Shown here: piece by piece, positions 13,205-26,300 of the stretch
Position numbering within the stretch: position 1 is the first letter of the stretch
Layout of the letters: each line of letters begins with the position of its first letter
Source of the DNA: Paramecium pentaurelia
Lineage: Eukaryota > Ciliophora > Oligohymenophorea > Peniculida > Parameciidae
Reading direction: 5' to 3'
Assembly (NCBI GenBank): GCA_905183005.1
Contig: CAJJDO010000013.1
Coordinates: 485,728-549,727, forward strand
DNA: 64,000 nt
Notes under the pieces: generated by a model
Database searches by the model: none
The model's input: only the letters and a program-made list of their open reading frames with translations
Told to the model about the DNA's origin: nothing
Program-made: the position numbers and the translations under genes

Positions 13205-14650
13205 GATCATTATCTTGTTCGTATCCAAAGTTTAATTTATTCAATGAGGGCTTGGGATAATAATTAGATGAATGTGATCAATAAAATAAATGTCTGATAA
13301 TGATAAATCAAATTTCATTGAGACAACAGGGTATTGTAGTATAAAAGTTTTAGAACCAAACTTTGTGACTATTTTATTTTATATTTTGATTGTCTCATTA
13401 ATAGGAATAGCTAGTTTAAGAGCTCCAGAAGTTATATATTTATAAGTTTTTATTTATAATAGGAGGTATAGTAAAACGTCCCTTTTTATAAGCTATTTTG
13501 AATTTTGATTCAATTATTGCAGGAGATATTACTGCCTGTATAATGATAAGTGCACAAATAGTAAATATGGTGTTCATATTTCTATAAAATTATTATTGCA
13601 GATTATGAAAATAGTATACCAGAACGACCAATTATTAATTATGATATAGCTATTATATATACCTTAGCTATTCCAATAAGTTTGTGTTTAGGAAGTGATT
13701 TAGCAAACTTTCTACCGTTACTGCCATTACTATCATTTTGAATCCTTTTTTTATAATATCTCCCTATTAATATATTATGTTAGAAGACAGAATAAATTAG
13801 AAGATCTAAAAGACTAAAACAGAAATTTAGTAAAGGAATCAGCGCTTATGACTATTTTATAGTAGTAGATTTAAAATCAAAATGATTAAAATGAAATTTA
13901 AGCTAAAATATATAAAAAGCTATATGCTGATCAATGTGAAAGATTTCCTCTTGTATTTATTTTAATAACTTTGGGAAATTTTATATTAAATGAAGTAATA
14001 ATAATTATTATATATTATTAGATTCTATTATTGTTGAGGTCTTGTCCATATCAATATCTCCATATTTCTTTCCTTATAAATAATTAAAATAGAGATAAAG
14101 GTCTGTGTGAACCTTGAAATTTTTATATGGTATTATTAATGGCAGTTGTAAACTTTCTGATATTATTTACTTGAATTTTGAAATTTTAAAAAGGAAAAAG
14201 ATAATTTAATTGTGTGTAACAGGTTCCGTTTACTTTTTAATGAGAAAAAAAGAATTGTTTAAAAATACTGTTTACTTTTAACCTCATGAAAGTTATTTAA
14301 GACCTGTAAGGAATTTCTTTTTGGTCTATAAGAGGATTTGTTGCTGGGTTTATAGGAATGGTAACTGGATTAACAATGGTATTGGTGAAAAATTCTTTTT
14401 TTTATGCTTTAGGGGTAAGGAATTAAAAAAGATTTTATAGAATTTAGCAGTTCTTATATTCACAAATTATAGTTATAGATTACTATAAAGATATAATGTA
14501 GGTCATATAAATTTTTATATTGAATTTTTAATTGTTGTTTTAAATATTATTGGTAATTTTGTATGGGGTATTGAGAATGATTATCGAGATGGTTTTAGTT
14601 CATTTGAGTCACAGCCTTCAACATGTGGAAATTTTGTCATAGATTATTGA
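13205..14650 (+). pseudogene. Decayed TauE/SafE-like membrane protein paralogue
   Basis: Follows the intact gene at 15968-17506 from end to end but is broken. Near the start a Cys-rich piece (CSYPKFNLF) is in one frame, while TM1 (LFYILIVSLIGIASL) is in another. The next blocks GGIVKRPFLQAILNF, GDITACIM and ERPIINYDIAIIYTLAIPIS are easily recognised, followed by an in-frame TGA after LPLLPLLSF. Trp in the conserved CEPWNFYM block is TGA here (14115-14117). Later pieces are MRKKELFKNTV, GFVAGFIGM and INFYIEFLIVVLNIIGNFVW. Gene order and similarity indicate a tandem duplication followed by loss of function. Part of this copy is repeated again after the N-gap. Confidence 0.85.
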
Positions 14651-14786
14651 AAGATTTATTTATTTTAATTTATTTAAAATAAGTTTCATTTTGTAATATA
14701 GATGTTCAAAATGAATAAATTTCATTAAATTTGAAATAAAAAGGGAGAATACTATTATGATATTGAATATGGATATGATATGTCTT
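14129..14786. repeat. Direct repeat copy 1 flanking the N-gap
   Basis: 658 bases that reappear, without any difference I can find, at 15212-15869. This copy ends exactly where the run of N begins and the second starts exactly where it ends. The pattern is that of two contig ends that overlap but were not merged. Confidence 0.9.
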
Positions 14787-15211
14787 NNNNNNNNNNNNNN
14801 NNNNNNNNNNNNNNNNNNNNNNNNNNNNNNNNNNNNNNNNNNNNNNNNNNNNNNNNNNNNNNNNNNNNNNNNNNNNNNNNNNNNNNNNNNNNNNNNNNNN
14901 NNNNNNNNNNNNNNNNNNNNNNNNNNNNNNNNNNNNNNNNNNNNNNNNNNNNNNNNNNNNNNNNNNNNNNNNNNNNNNNNNNNNNNNNNNNNNNNNNNNN
15001 NNNNNNNNNNNNNNNNNNNNNNNNNNNNNNNNNNNNNNNNNNNNNNNNNNNNNNNNNNNNNNNNNNNNNNNNNNNNNNNNNNNNNNNNNNNNNNNNNNNN
15101 NNNNNNNNNNNNNNNNNNNNNNNNNNNNNNNNNNNNNNNNNNNNNNNNNNNNNNNNNNNNNNNNNNNNNNNNNNNNNNNNNNNNNNNNNNNNNNNNNNNN
15201 NNNNNNNNNNN
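14787..15211. other. Assembly gap (425 N)
   Basis: Run of unknown bases. Because the flanks are identical copies, the true gap is probably zero or negative in length. Confidence 0.98.
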
Positions 15212-15869
15212 GGTATTATTAATGGCAGTTGTAAACTTTCTGATATTATTTACTTGAATTTTGAAATTTTAAAAAGGAAAAAGATAATTTAATTGTGTGT
15301 AACAGGTTCCGTTTACTTTTTAATGAGAAAAAAAGAATTGTTTAAAAATACTGTTTACTTTTAACCTCATGAAAGTTATTTAAGACCTGTAAGGAATTTC
15401 TTTTTGGTCTATAAGAGGATTTGTTGCTGGGTTTATAGGAATGGTAACTGGATTAACAATGGTATTGGTGAAAAATTCTTTTTTTTATGCTTTAGGGGTA
15501 AGGAATTAAAAAAGATTTTATAGAATTTAGCAGTTCTTATATTCACAAATTATAGTTATAGATTACTATAAAGATATAATGTAGGTCATATAAATTTTTA
15601 TATTGAATTTTTAATTGTTGTTTTAAATATTATTGGTAATTTTGTATGGGGTATTGAGAATGATTATCGAGATGGTTTTAGTTCATTTGAGTCACAGCCT
15701 TCAACATGTGGAAATTTTGTCATAGATTATTGAAAGATTTATTTATTTTAATTTATTTAAAATAAGTTTCATTTTGTAATATAGATGTTCAAAATGAATA
15801 AATTTCATTAAATTTGAAATAAAAAGGGAGAATACTATTATGATATTGAATATGGATATGATATGTCTT
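15212..15869. repeat. Direct repeat copy 2 flanking the N-gap
   Basis: Identical to 14129-14786 at an offset of 1,083. It contains the 3' half of the TauE-like pseudogene again, and continues at 15870 into the true upstream flank of the intact paralogue. Confidence 0.9.
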
Positions 15870-15967
15870 ATAATGCATTAATATCTATGATCTAATGTAT
15901 CAGTCAGTTAAGTTAGTAAGTTCTTAGGTTCTTATATATAATATAACAATTTATAATTATTTTTATA

Positions 15968-17506
15968 ATGTCTTCAATATTATCATGTCAAAATGATCAA
16001 TACTCATTATTTTAAGGAGTTGGAACCATAAATTGTCAAAGCTCAACTTGTGGGTAGTTCTCTGTATGCAACAGCTTAATTTTATCAGGCAAACCCACTG
16101 GATAGGTAGGCTGCTGTAGAGAAGGAGTTTTGTATCCTAATGCAGTTTCTATTTTAGTGTATATTTTGATTATTCCTATTATTGGAATTGGCAGTCTTGG
16201 AGCATTAGGAGGTTTGTATATTATTAAATTGGTTAGGCGGTGTTGTCAAACGTCCTTTTTTAGAGGCCATTCTAAATTTTAACTCCTCTGTTTCTGGAGA
16301 TATCACAGCTTGTCTAATGTTCGGTGCACAATTAGTGAACTAAGTAATAATCTTTTTTTAAAGGTATTTTAATATATTCTATGTTTGTAGTCATCCTTAC
16401 TCTCCAGAACGTCCTTTAGTTAATTTTGAGATAGGATTAGTCTATGCCTTGGGAATACCAATTTCAATGCAGTTGGGAATGGAATTAGCTAACTATTTAC
16501 CACTTTTACCTTTGTTGACTCTATAAATGCTTTTTTTCTTAATAATATGCCCAGTACTTTTATATTTCGCAAAATCTGAATAAAAAGTGGAAAACAATAA
16601 AGAAGTAAACAATGAAATGCAACAATCTTCCATTATCACAATAGAATAGTAAGTGAAGGGCAACATAATTGAAGAATAAAGAATGGCTGAATTATTTAAA
16701 TAACTACAAGATGAATCATGTTCAAGATTTCCTTTAGTACCAATACTTTTGGCATTTGGGAATTTTGCAGTGAATGAATTATTAATATTATTAAGGACAA
16801 CATCTTATTAAACATCGCCTTATTTTTATCCAAATGATGAAGATTTAGGAAATAAATATTCAGCTTGTGAGCCATGGAATTTTTATATGATGATTCTTTT
16901 ATTTGGAGTAAATCTAATAATAACATTATGGGTGTTATTTTATATGAGAAAAAAAGAATTGCTTAAAAATACAGTGAATTTTAATATGAGCGAACGTTAT
17001 TTCACTCCTATATCAAGATTCTTTTTGATATATGGTGCTGGTTGGGCAACAGGATTTATAGCTGGATTCTTAGGAATGGCAGCTGGATTGACTATGTTTG
17101 TAACTATGATGGAATTTGGTTTAGTTGCTGGAGCTGCAGGAGCAACAGCAAATTATGGATATTTTATTATATGTTTACAAGTCTTTATTTCATTCGTAGT
17201 AGGAGAATATTAGGATTTGACTTTACCAGTAGGTTATTAATTTTTCTTTTATGGAATAGGAGTATTAATTTATATTTATCTTAGGCTATTGGAGTATTAA
17301 TTTTCACTAATTTGGGATATTATGTGATTAAAAAGTACAATGTGGGTCATGTATTATTCTATGTTGATTTTGCTTTGGTTCTACTCAATATGATTGGTAA
17401 TGTTGCATGGGGTATTGAATAATCTAAAAGATTTTCATATCATTCTTTGGTATATAATCCACAAAGTTGTACAGCTTAGATTTTAAACAAAAGTTCAGTG
17501 TAATGA
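15968..17506 (+). CDS. TauE/SafE-family membrane protein (sulfite exporter-like)
   Basis: A 496-residue multi-pass membrane protein. The first 60 residues are Cys-rich (CQSSTCGQFSVCNS, then GCCREGVLYP), a lumenal or extracellular-type domain. TM1 contains ILVYILIIPIIGIGSLGALGG. GGVVKRPFLEAILNFNSSV is the first TauE half-repeat signature. After a charged glutamine-rich loop (about 200-235) comes the second half, with GAGWATGFIAGFLGMAAGL, as in TauE proteins that export sulfite or organosulfonates in bacteria. Substrate in ciliates is unknown. Introns at 16212-16236 and 17262-17284 leave 497 codons. The start has a short N-terminus without a clear signal peptide, so an upstream start or exon is possible. 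An upstream paralogue is decayed. Confidence 0.88.
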
Positions 17507-17597
17507 ACTTTTATTTATTTATTTATTTATTTTATTAAATTAGAATAATATTTGTTAAATAAAATTAAAATTGATTAAAAGAATGAATTAATATAAA

Positions 17598-20500
17598 TCA
17601 TTCATCTTGTTTGATCTCAACTAAATTAATAGTACCTTCCAATTATAAGAATGTTGAAGATTTTACTATTCTTCCTGAATTGAAACCTTAATTGGCTAAA
17701 AGAGCTGATAAAATTTTATCAGGAAGTGGAGCAGGATCAACTGGCCATTATCTAGGATCTGGTGTTGTAGTAAATGCTCCATCTCCAATTCCTAAATACC
17801 AATCAAAGGCTTCACCCTAAAAGAATTGTTAAAAAATTAATTACATCAAACATTTTGCCATAGCCATCTTCTGCAAAGAAAACACTCAAATAATTAGGAA
17901 CAAAATGGTAAACTTCTTCAAATAGATATGAATTTTCAGTTTAATCAATAAATCTAATATATGCATATGCTTATTTCAATTTAAATGAATAACCAAAATA
18001 GAAATATGTCCATTTTCCCCATTGTTTATTCATATCAAATTAGTGAATAACTATATAATCTCAATAAATTATTACTTGCTCCATCATCATCATCAACAAC
18101 TTCAAGATCTCCATAATCATAAGTACTATAGATCCATTTTCCTTTATCAGCAAATATAGAAAGAGTTCTATCTCCAGCATTTTCATTGTCTCCTTAAATA
18201 TCTGGTGTATTTTGTGTAACTCTTACAAGAGTAGTCCATTCTGTAACATTTCTTAATTTATTTCCTTTAGCAAATCCATAAACACTATATTCAAATACAC
18301 CACTATATTTCTCTTCATATTATTTAAATACTCTTTCAGTAATCTTAGCTTTCTCTACTTAAACTGGTTCATTATCCTATTTATCTTTATAAGGTGGAAA
18401 AGCTCTAAACTTTGGAATCAAAGTATTTATTAAATCTTCACTAGTCTCAATATAACTGCCTCTACCTAAAAATACTCTTGGATCAAATAGTTTTCCTTAG
18501 AATGCAGAATGACCAAATTCTTTCTTGCCAACTACTAATCTAGCATAATTTCTAAGTAACCAATGTTTGGCATTATCTATTTCTATTCTCTTTACTACAT
18601 TGACATTGGATAAGAAAACATATCCTATTGCTTTAGGATTTGTAGGAATTCTTTTATAACAGAAATAAATAAAATTCCAATATCCTTCCAATTCTTTATC
18701 AAATTTACTACCAATACTTATGTCATTTTTATTAAGGACAGTATCATAAGTACTAAACTTATATTCTCCTCTACCAACAAAGGCAGATACAGTTCTATCA
18801 CCATTTTATTAAGCATCTTCATATTATGCATTAGTAGTAAATCTAAATATTGAATGTGAATCAGCTTTTTCTAATAAAATAAATGGATAATTCATTAACC
18901 ATCTTGTCCATATACCTATACCATATTCAAAAATTGCTTCAATATCAGAACCAGGGAAATTAGTCTCTGTAAACTCTATATCAATAGCTGCATTCTCATT
19001 CTTAGCTACAATTAAAGCATCTTAATCTTTTTCAATAAAGAATTCAAATTAATTATTTAATTTATATGGAATCCATGCTGGTAAATTCTCTTCTACTTCT
19101 ACCTTATTAACAAAATGCCAACATTAAGTTGTACCATAACAAGCATGAACATGTCTTGATTTTCCAATAAAGTTTTTATTAATACCATCCTTTCCAAAAT
19201 ATACAGCTAAATACTTTGGTGAAAAATGAAGAGTCTTTTTCATTACTCCACCTTTACTAATATCAGGGAATCCCAAAAACCATCCTGTTTATTAATCAAA
19301 TCTAGAATATCCTACCCAAATGTACATCCATATTCCTCTATATTCTCCAAGTTCAACTTCTGTCTATCTATTGACTTCATAATCTTTATCAATAAATCCA
19401 ATATCATAAGTACCAAATATCATATTACCTCCTTATTAAATAGCAGTTAATGTTCTATCTCCTAATATTGAAGAATCACTTAAATGATCAACTTCATTAT
19501 TTGTTAATCTAATAATTGTTTAAGCATCAGTATTAGATAAATCACCATAATATTTAAACCATCCATAAACAGAATATTATTGAGTTTCAATTGCTTAATC
19601 TTCATAATTGAATATTTCATAAGATTCAGTATCTTTATTGTCTGCTCCTTAAATCTCATAATCTTTAGTTCCTAATTCTTCATCAACTGGTACTGAATAA
19701 GGTTCCATCCATGATTAGTATTAATCTATTTCATAAATAAATGATCCTCTTCCCATACGAATTACAGCTGATGCCATTCTACCATTAAATCCATATTAAT
19801 TATTCTTCCAATTTCCAACATAAAAACGGACATAATTATTAGCAGGATCAGCATCAAATGGTTCAAATTTAGTTCTTTATATTTATTATAATGTATTAAA
19901 GTTTACATAACCAACAGCAATTTATTATAATTTTGAATAGCTAAAATATATGTAATTCCAATATCCATCCAAATTCTTAGTATAAGAAACAGGTCTCATT
20001 GATCCAGCCCAAAATTCATAGTCACCTCTTCCTATATAAACAGCAAATTCAGCCTAATCATTATCACTAAAACCTAATCTTGCTATCAAAATACGATCTG
20101 GTTTTTCATAAATACGAGAGGGATTTGTAATAAAGAATTTAGTCCACATTCCAAATCCATATTCATAAACACCATCAGTAATCCATTCAGGTTCTTCATG
20201 TAATAAAGTATCATATTCAGATTCCTTAGTATGTGTCATCCATTTAGAATCATATGATTTCATTTGTACTCCAGGCCATAATTTACTTTTACCAGTCTTG
20301 TAATCTTCAAATTCTGTAGGAATACCCCATGATCCTTTTCCTAATCTTAAAGTTGAATAAGCTGTTTTACCATGGAAACTATATTTAATGTCTTAACCTA
20401 AATATAAAGCCCAATATTTTGCAACAACATGCCATCCTTTAAATTATTTTGTTGCAGTACTATCTGGCCATTCAATATAGAATTATAAATCTTCATTGTT

Positions 20501-23104
20501 ATATCCAAAATATACATAAGTCCATAATTATTATGATTCTTAATTTATTTTAACACTTTCAACAATATTACTAAATTTATCTTAATTTTCAACTGTATAT
20601 GTTTTAAATTAATAGTCAATTGTATCAGTTTACCATAAAGATAAAACATTATCTCCATGAGCTACATCTCCAGAATCAGGTTCATTGGATGTTAATCTAA
20701 ATATCAATTAATCAACTTTATCTGTTCTTCTAACATATCTAAACCAAGTAGAAAAGGAGTATTCTCTATATCTATCTAAATCCCAATGTAATTTAGGTTC
20801 TGTGATTAATCCTTCATATTCAACTTTATCATAATATTTATTTTCTATATATTCTAAATCTGTTTCGCTTGGAACAGGATATTCAGATTCTATTGCATTC
20901 TTCATAATAATATCATCTTCAATAAAAGAGTCTTTATTTAAAACAACTCTAATATTAGTAATAATTCCATTGAAACCTTTGTAGCCTGTCCATAAACCTG
21001 ATGAAAACTTGATAGTATTTACAATAGTTTGATATGTAATAGTAAATGTGACACTTTTAATTACTTAAGTTCTTGCCCAATATACATAACCATTAGCTTT
21101 ACCTTCTTTGTATCCAAAGTAAATATAAATCCATTCAGCATCCAAATATTTTCCATAATCTACTTATTATTCTGTAACAGAATCTCCATCAAATACTTAA
21201 AAGTTATAAAATCCTTCTCCAATTAGTGTCACTAGTCTACTTGATCCATCTCCACTTAAACCTCCAACTGCCAAAACTTCTTTCTTCTCTGAAATTTTAG
21301 TATCTCCATTATATCTGAAATATGTCCATAAACCATAACTATATTCAGTTGATCCTTTAATTCTAGTTTCAGGTCCATGATTGACTTCTACTTCCCATTT
21401 CGATGACTCTTGAGTATGAGAGTTTACATGTTTATCATCGGATTTATAAATTAGATATTATATCTCCTAAGGAGGATCAACTGGATATTCTAATCTACCA
21501 AAATCATCATCATCTTCTTCTGGAATTTCCTCTACAATCTCTTCAACAATTTCTTCAACAATTTCTTCAACAATCTCTTCTACTGTCTCTTCAACTTCTT
21601 ATTCTTCTTCAAATGTCTTATCATCATCAGGAGTTGGTTCAGTTTCTATTTCTTCTTCAACAATAATTTCTTCCTCTTATTTTGGTTCAGGTTCTGGTTA
21701 ATGTTCAGGTTTTGGTTATGGTTCATCTTCATCATCCTCAACAACAATAATAATTGGTTATTCTTGACATCCAGGATATCCACATCCAGGTTAATAAGCA
21801 CTAGGTCCAGTTGCTGCATCTATAAGAGTATCTATTAAGTCTTCTAAAGCATCATCATTGCAGCCTTCTTCCTCTGATATGAATTCATATTCCTCTTCAT
21901 AAAATTCTTCACGAACTGGTTCATCAAGAGGTGGTTCATCTGGACATTCTTTAGTTTTTCTAGCTTCTTCTGCTAATCTTTCTGCTTCTTCTAATTTTTT
22001 CCTAGCCTCCTCTGCAGCTTCTTAAGCAGCCTTCAATCTTCTTTCAGCCTCTTCTGCATCTACACAAGCTTCTTCTTCAACTTTTTGGGCCTCTTATAAA
22101 GCTTATTCAGCAGCTTCTGCTCTTTATGCAGCCTCTTCTGCTTCTTTTTCTTCTTTTTCAGCTTCTATTTCTGCTTCATTTTAAGCAGTTTTAGCTTCTT
22201 CCATAACTTTATTTGCTTCAATTTCTGCCTCTTCAGCTAATTCTAATTCATGTTCAGCCTCTTTATCTAAAGCTTCAGCTTCCTCAGGTGTAAGTTCTAC
22301 TCTATTTTTTAATTCTTCCAACTCTCTTGCTTCTTCTTGTTTTCTTCTTTCTTCTTCTGCTGCTTATTCAGCTTATTACTTTGCTTCTGCTTCTTCTTAT
22401 AATTTTGCAGCTTCTTATTCTTGTTGAGCTTTCTTTATTTCTTCTTCAGCTTTAGCATCTGCTTCCAAAAATGGTGCCCATACATCTTTACATGCAGAAG
22501 TTTTTTGATTGACTCTAGTTGATAATTCATATAAATCATCTATTTCAACAGGTATGGAATTTAATTATAATTAAATTTCAGTGATTTATTGAATAAGCTC
22601 TGATATTTTGGATGCAATCATAGTTGCTAACTACAATTTATCTTCATCAGCTAATAAATTATTATGAATTAAATTACTTTTTGCTTTATTTAATACTTCA
22701 ACATAACCCAATATATCATTTATATCATACCAAGATGATAATGACTCAATTTCTGATAACTTTTTAAATTGTTTAGATAATTAATGATGTATATGTTTAA
22801 CTTAAACAAAAGTATTTCCAGAAATATGTTAAACAGAAGCCAATACTTTATCAACAAGTGCTTTAACCATAGCTAATACTTGCAAATCACCATCAAAACC
22901 ATCTTTATGTTTTACTATATCTATCCATTATTCAATGTCATGTTCAGCTCCCAATTACTCTTTATATGGTGGACTTTCACATGTCCATCCAGAAGGATCA
23001 ATTCCTAAAATAGTTTCCAATGGAGTTATTTATGTTTTAACTGAAGTCTTAAATTCTAATGAAAGGCTGACTAGCAGCAATACAATAAACATATGTTTGT
23101 ACAT
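17598..23104 (-). CDS. Very large secreted protein with repeated LamG/ConA-like modules
   Basis: About 1,800 residues. Signal peptide MYKHMFIVLLLVSLSLEF, then about 170 globular residues and an Ala/Glu/Lys coiled coil of about 190 residues (22,490-21,960). Next come a short Cys-containing segment (GPSAYQPGCGYPGC) and a very acidic Pro/Glu stretch with EEIVEEIVEEIVEEI. The rest is a series of roughly 220-residue modules, each with an aromatic opening (YSYGLWTYFRY, YSFSTWFRY, YGFGMWTKF, YSVYGWFKY, YGIGIWTRW, YSVYGFAKG). These are followed by GDRTL-type, W-I-YFGY-type and F-G-R-LG-GS-type strands, the pattern of LamG/ConA-like lectin folds. Small introns lie near 17,830 and 18,065. The start is fixed by the signal peptide. 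Probably cell-surface or extracellular; ligand unknown. Confidence 0.8.
21526..21590 (-). repeat. Short tandem repeat coding for Glu-Glu-Ile-Val units
   Basis: A near-perfect short repeat (unit close to acaatttcttca on the plus strand) inside the acidic hinge of the large secreted protein. It encodes repeated VEEI units. Copy number is likely to vary between strains because the units are almost identical. Confidence 0.75.
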
Positions 23105-23390
23105 TTTAATATTAATAATCCGTTTTTATTAGAACAATAGAGAGTCTTTAATTAATTTAATATAAAAATATTCCATTAATCATTTAATAAATTATTTTAT
23201 TCAGAAAAATAGTTTGAATATATTTTTGTTTTTTTTTTAAATATTATTATGAAATTCTTCATTGATTATTATACTAATACTAATGTTTAATTAATTAATA
23301 TAGAAGATTTTTTGAAATAGAAATCTTTAAATAAATTAAGATAAATTAATATGAAATCTAAGAAAATATATTTTTATTAATAAAATTAAA

Positions 23391-26300
23391 ATGAAGGCTC
23401 AAGGATTACATAAATTGAACAATCTCTTAGAGACAGTTAATTTGAGAAATCAAGAATTACTATCATAATTACAATCAGACTATAAATCAAGAGAGACATC
23501 ACCACCAAAACCTAAGATTTTATCATCATCATAAATAGAAATGCAATAATTGGCAGAAAAAAACAAACAATTAGTTGAAGATGTATTTATTTATTCTATT
23601 TATTTAAGCTTAACTTTTTGAATTTAAGCTTTAAGGAATTAAAATTAGGAACAGATGAATTGAACTCTAAAAATTAGTCACTCAAAAAACATGTTAAAGA
23701 ACTTTTGTAGACTCTTAAACATAAGGAAGACGAACTTAAAAAAGCTAGAGAAAAACAAAAAAATGGAGAATAAATTGAAGAAAATAAAACTTAAGAAAAA
23801 TCTGTAATTGATTATGCTATTTACATGGAAAAATAATTCTAGACTTTGGAAGATAAAGTTAAAAAGTATAAAAAGCTTTTAGAAAAGAATGGATATGATG
23901 ATTAATTAGCAAAAAAAGTATAGATCTTAATAATCTAAGGTTGAAGAATAAAAGAAAACTATTTAGTAATTAATTTAAGAGAAGGAAGCAATTAAGAAAG
24001 AAAAAGAAGAAATATAAAGCCAGATAAAAAATTAAAGGTCTGATTTAGAACCTTAATTAAAAATTCTTAATGAATAACTTTAAAATAATGAGTAATTACA
24101 TATATAGGAAATCTAATTAAAGAATAGTATGATAGAAAAATTAAATAATTAATTGATAAAGTTAATGGATAATTAGAAATAATTAAATGAATCAAAATCA
24201 CATAATTAAATATTATAATCAAGAATAACTGAACAAGAAAGAAAATATAAAGATTTAGATGATTAGGCAAAACATGTAAATGGTACAGCTCTTGAATATT
24301 AAAAATAAATTTAATAATTAAATAAAGAGATTTAAAGCTATAAATAATAATTAGCATAATAAGAAGAATAATGCAATAGAATAATTTAATAAAAATCAAA
24401 GGAAATTAATTAAGTGCAATAATAATTAGAGTAAAAGCATCTTGAAGAAACATTAAAAAAGTAATAATAGAATGAATAGTAATATCGTTAAGTAATAGAA
24501 TAATTTAATTAATTATAAAATAAAATTGCACTATTAGAAGATGAAAATACTTATATTAAATAAAAATCATTTAAATCATTGAAAAATGTAGTACAAGAAT
24601 TAAAAAGAATGAAATTAGAATTGTAAAATATTAAAATGATGGGATATTATGATATTTCATAAATTAATGAATTAGAATAAATGTTAATGAATTAATTAAT
24701 GTAAAATATATCACATTCTCAAAAGAATTAAGAATATATATAAGAAATAGTTTAAGAAATGAGCTAAGAATAATCATTAACAGAAAGAACTTAAATATAA
24801 AATTAATTATAATTGTAACTTAATAAACATAAATAATATTTTAAGTTGATATTGGAAGATTAAAATAATGGTGAGATTATAAAATAATAAATTTTAAATT
24901 CTTTAGGATAATTCAAGTAATATTTATTGAATATTATTTAATAATAATATCTAAAATCTTTAGATTTATTAAATAATTAAAAAGAAGATTATTCATCTTA
25001 AATTGATAGTTTAGTATAAGAATTAAATAATGTTAATAATCAACTATTTGAAATGTAACAATAGAACACTATTTTACAAGAATAATTATAATCTAAATAG
25101 GATGAACATTAATATGAGATGTAAAATCTATAAGGATAAATTGATAATTTAAATTAAATTATAGAAGAAACTAATTAAAATTTAGAAAAAGATAATCAAA
25201 ATAAAGCAATAATTGATCATTATCAAAATCTGATCTCACAATTAGAAACATAATTAACATAATCATAATAATAATATAAAACATAATAATAAACATTAAA
25301 TATAGCAATTGAACAAAATAATTCAAAAGAATCTGAATTAAATGATACAAAATAAAAGTTAAACACACTTAATTAGTAATTAAAATAGAAAGAGGAGGAT
25401 TTAAAGATGTAAAAATAATTAGCTTAAACAAAATCAACTAAATATGATTAAGAAAAATTATTAACCCAAAAACTTCAATAAGAAATAGAATCATTTAAGA
25501 CTTAAAATAAATAATTATAATTAGACTTGAATAGATAGAAGGATTTAAATAAGCAATAATAAACAGATATAGGAAAACTAAAATCTGATAATTAATAATT
25601 CAAATAATAATGTGAATAATTATCATCTACATAATAAGAATTAACTAAAATTAAGTCTGAATTTAGTAAGACTTTATAAGAAAAGAATACTTTATAAGAA
25701 TAGTTTGATGAAATAAAAAAATCACAAACATTGTTAACTACATTAAATGATAAACTATAGGAAGAATAATTAATTAATGATAAACTAAAAAAACAACTCT
25801 TTGAATTATAATTAGATTTTGAAAACTTGAAAGAGGAGATGGAGAATTCTAGTAAGGATAATGAAAGACTTAAAAAATAATTGTAAGATTTGAATAATGA
25901 TTATGAGATAACACTTTAAGAAAATTAAATGTTATAAGAATAAATTATTTCTAAAGATTAAAATTTAATTTAATTATAATCCTAATAGTAAGAGTAAATT
26001 AATTTGTTTTGTAGTTAAAATATAGAATAATCAGATATAAAAAATAAAGATTTGCAAAATTTAAATGAAACTTTGTAATCCCAAATCTATGATCTAAAAA
26101 TATCATTAGAATAAGCCTAAGAAAAAATAGGAGAAAATTAAATTTGTATCTAAAATCTTTAAAAGGATTCATCAAAACTTTAATAAGAAAATACAACATT
26201 AAAAGAGTAAATCTAAGAATTTTAAATAAAAAATTAAAATATTTAAGAAAGTTTAGATACTCAAAAGAATGTTACTTAAAATCAAGAATTATTAATAGAA

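Noticed and set aside
14757..15292. Frames that cross the run of N
   Set aside because: They are open only because unknown bases contain no stops.
24067..24399. Minus-strand hydrophobic ORF within the golgin-like gene
   Set aside because: Complement of Gln/Lys-rich coiled-coil codons, which always gives Leu/Ile/Phe-rich shadows; the plus-strand frame is continuous for 2,447 residues.
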